A stretch of DNA of 64,000 bases from Thomasclavelia spiroformis (GTDB lineage: Bacteria; Bacillota_I; Bacilli_A; Erysipelotrichales; Coprobacillaceae), in the NCBI GenBank assembly GCA_016901755.1, contig JACJKV010000009.1, positions 1-64,000 on the forward strand, in the 5' to 3' direction. A program made the translations under genes and the position numbers. Under the pieces are notes generated by a model that was not told the DNA's origin, did not search any database, and worked only from the letters and a program-made list of their open reading frames with translations. Below are positions 63,588 through 64,000 of this stretch, in pieces (position 1 is the stretch's first letter; every line of letters starts with the position of its first letter).

Positions 63588-64000
63588 TTAACTCATATAA
63601 TCTCCATTATAAGAAACTATTACAGTATAGATAATTCCTTCCATTTGAGATAATTCATTCATAAAAGACACTTCTTGATTTTTTAATCTTACCTCATAAT
63701 TTAATTCAATACATTTCCCTTTGATAGCTTTACTTTTGATACAACAACGATCCACATTTTTTTGTATATATTGAACAGCTATTTGTTCGTGTTCAAAATT
63801 ATCACAATGGACAACCAGAATATAAGGTCTTTGAATATTTCTTTTAGTAGAAAAAACATAAATGATCAAACCTATAAACAGACTTCCAAATACCGCTAAA
63901 GGAATTAATCCTGCAGCTAGAACAATTCCTGCTGCTATGCTCCAAAATAAAAATGCAATATCCATTGGTTCTTTAATAGCGGTACGAAATCTAACAATAG
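63588..64000 (-). CDS. DUF4956-family membrane protein, partial at window edge
   Basis: The gene runs off the right end of the window. The frame is open from the edge and reads IVRFRTAIKEPMDIAFLFW, the typical core of DUF4956, two transmembrane helices and a C-terminal soluble domain (about 90 residues). An ATG at 63965 is an internal Met and not the true start. DUF4956, CotH and polyphosphate-polymerase (VTC) genes are often neighbours in Bacillota, so a VTC gene could lie outside the window. Confidence 0.82.
   Translation of the reverse strand, partial: IVRFRTAIKEPMDIAFLFWSIAAGIVLAAGLIPLAVFGSLFIGLIIYVFSTKRNIQRPYILVVHCDNFEHEQIAVQYIQKNVDRCCIKSKAIKGKCIELNYEVRLKNQEVSFMNELSQMEGIIYTVIVSYNGDYMS

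Overview
This is a low-GC Gram-positive chromosome segment. T-box leaders precede thrS and pheST. A small acid-soluble spore protein (SspI type) and a CotH family protein point to an endospore-forming lineage. SpoU/pheST synteny, a lar operon, LytTR and PucR regulators and a 6-phospho-beta-glucosidase with a cre-like site fit a gut Bacillota. My best guess is Erysipelotrichia (Coprobacillaceae-like), which is an inference from gene content and not proven. Gene density is high, most genes are on the minus strand, and intrinsic terminators are compact and often bidirectional.

Layout. 0.1-9.5 kb: a lipoprotein, an HD-domain/RsmF/HD trio, a thyA-folA-plsC-hydrolase operon, an SDR, a TIM-barrel protein, a ROK kinase and a lysophospholipase-like hydrolase. 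9.5-24.1 kb: thrS with its T-box, rluB, a split ThrE-type exporter, tmcAL, a nitroreductase with a damaged start, an orphan LytTR regulator, pheST with its T-box, a TrmH-type methyltransferase, a P1 peptidase, a YgjP-like metallopeptidase, sspI and two membrane proteins. 24.2-34.6 kb: a TPR/SEC-C protein, an ABC exporter broken by one extra T, pfkA-HAD-hisC, gpmI with two redox/zinc-ribbon neighbours, a prepilin peptidase and a PucR regulator. 34.6-44.9 kb: a 43-codon gene with its own promoter, strong ribosome binding site and terminator; pckA; an arylsulfotransferase-like membrane protein; an epimerase; bglA; larE-larB-larC; and a six-zinc-ribbon protein. 44.9-57.4 kb: typA, an SGNH hydrolase, aspartokinase, a VanZ-RDD protein, a polysaccharide deacetylase, serC-serA, tag, a YdjC deacetylase, an SseB-like protein and mutY. 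57.4-59.5 kb: a likely electrophile/redox cluster of cupin, HxlR regulator, flavin reductase and ABM-domain protein. 59.8-61.5 kb: tRNA-Glu(CUC) and tRNA-Gln(CUG) next to gltX. 61.6-64.0 kb: a decayed ISL3-type transposase, then CotH and a DUF4956 membrane gene that runs off the window.

How it fits together: glycolysis and gluconeogenesis (pfkA, gpmI, pckA, bglA), serine and threonine metabolism (serC-serA, aspartokinase, thrS, ThrE), one-carbon and nucleotide synthesis (thyA-folA), translation factors (thrS, pheST, gltX, typA, rluB, rsmF, tmcAL), and Ni-pincer cofactor synthesis whose client enzyme LarA is not in this window. The items most worth a second look are the 43-codon gene with its operator-like palindrome, the T7 frameshift in the ABC exporter, the nitroreductase that has lost its start, the 14-bp inverted-repeat element at 58.0 kb, the tRNA/gltX arrangement and the CotH-DUF4956 pair. 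No CRISPR array, rRNA, prophage or intact insertion sequence was seen.
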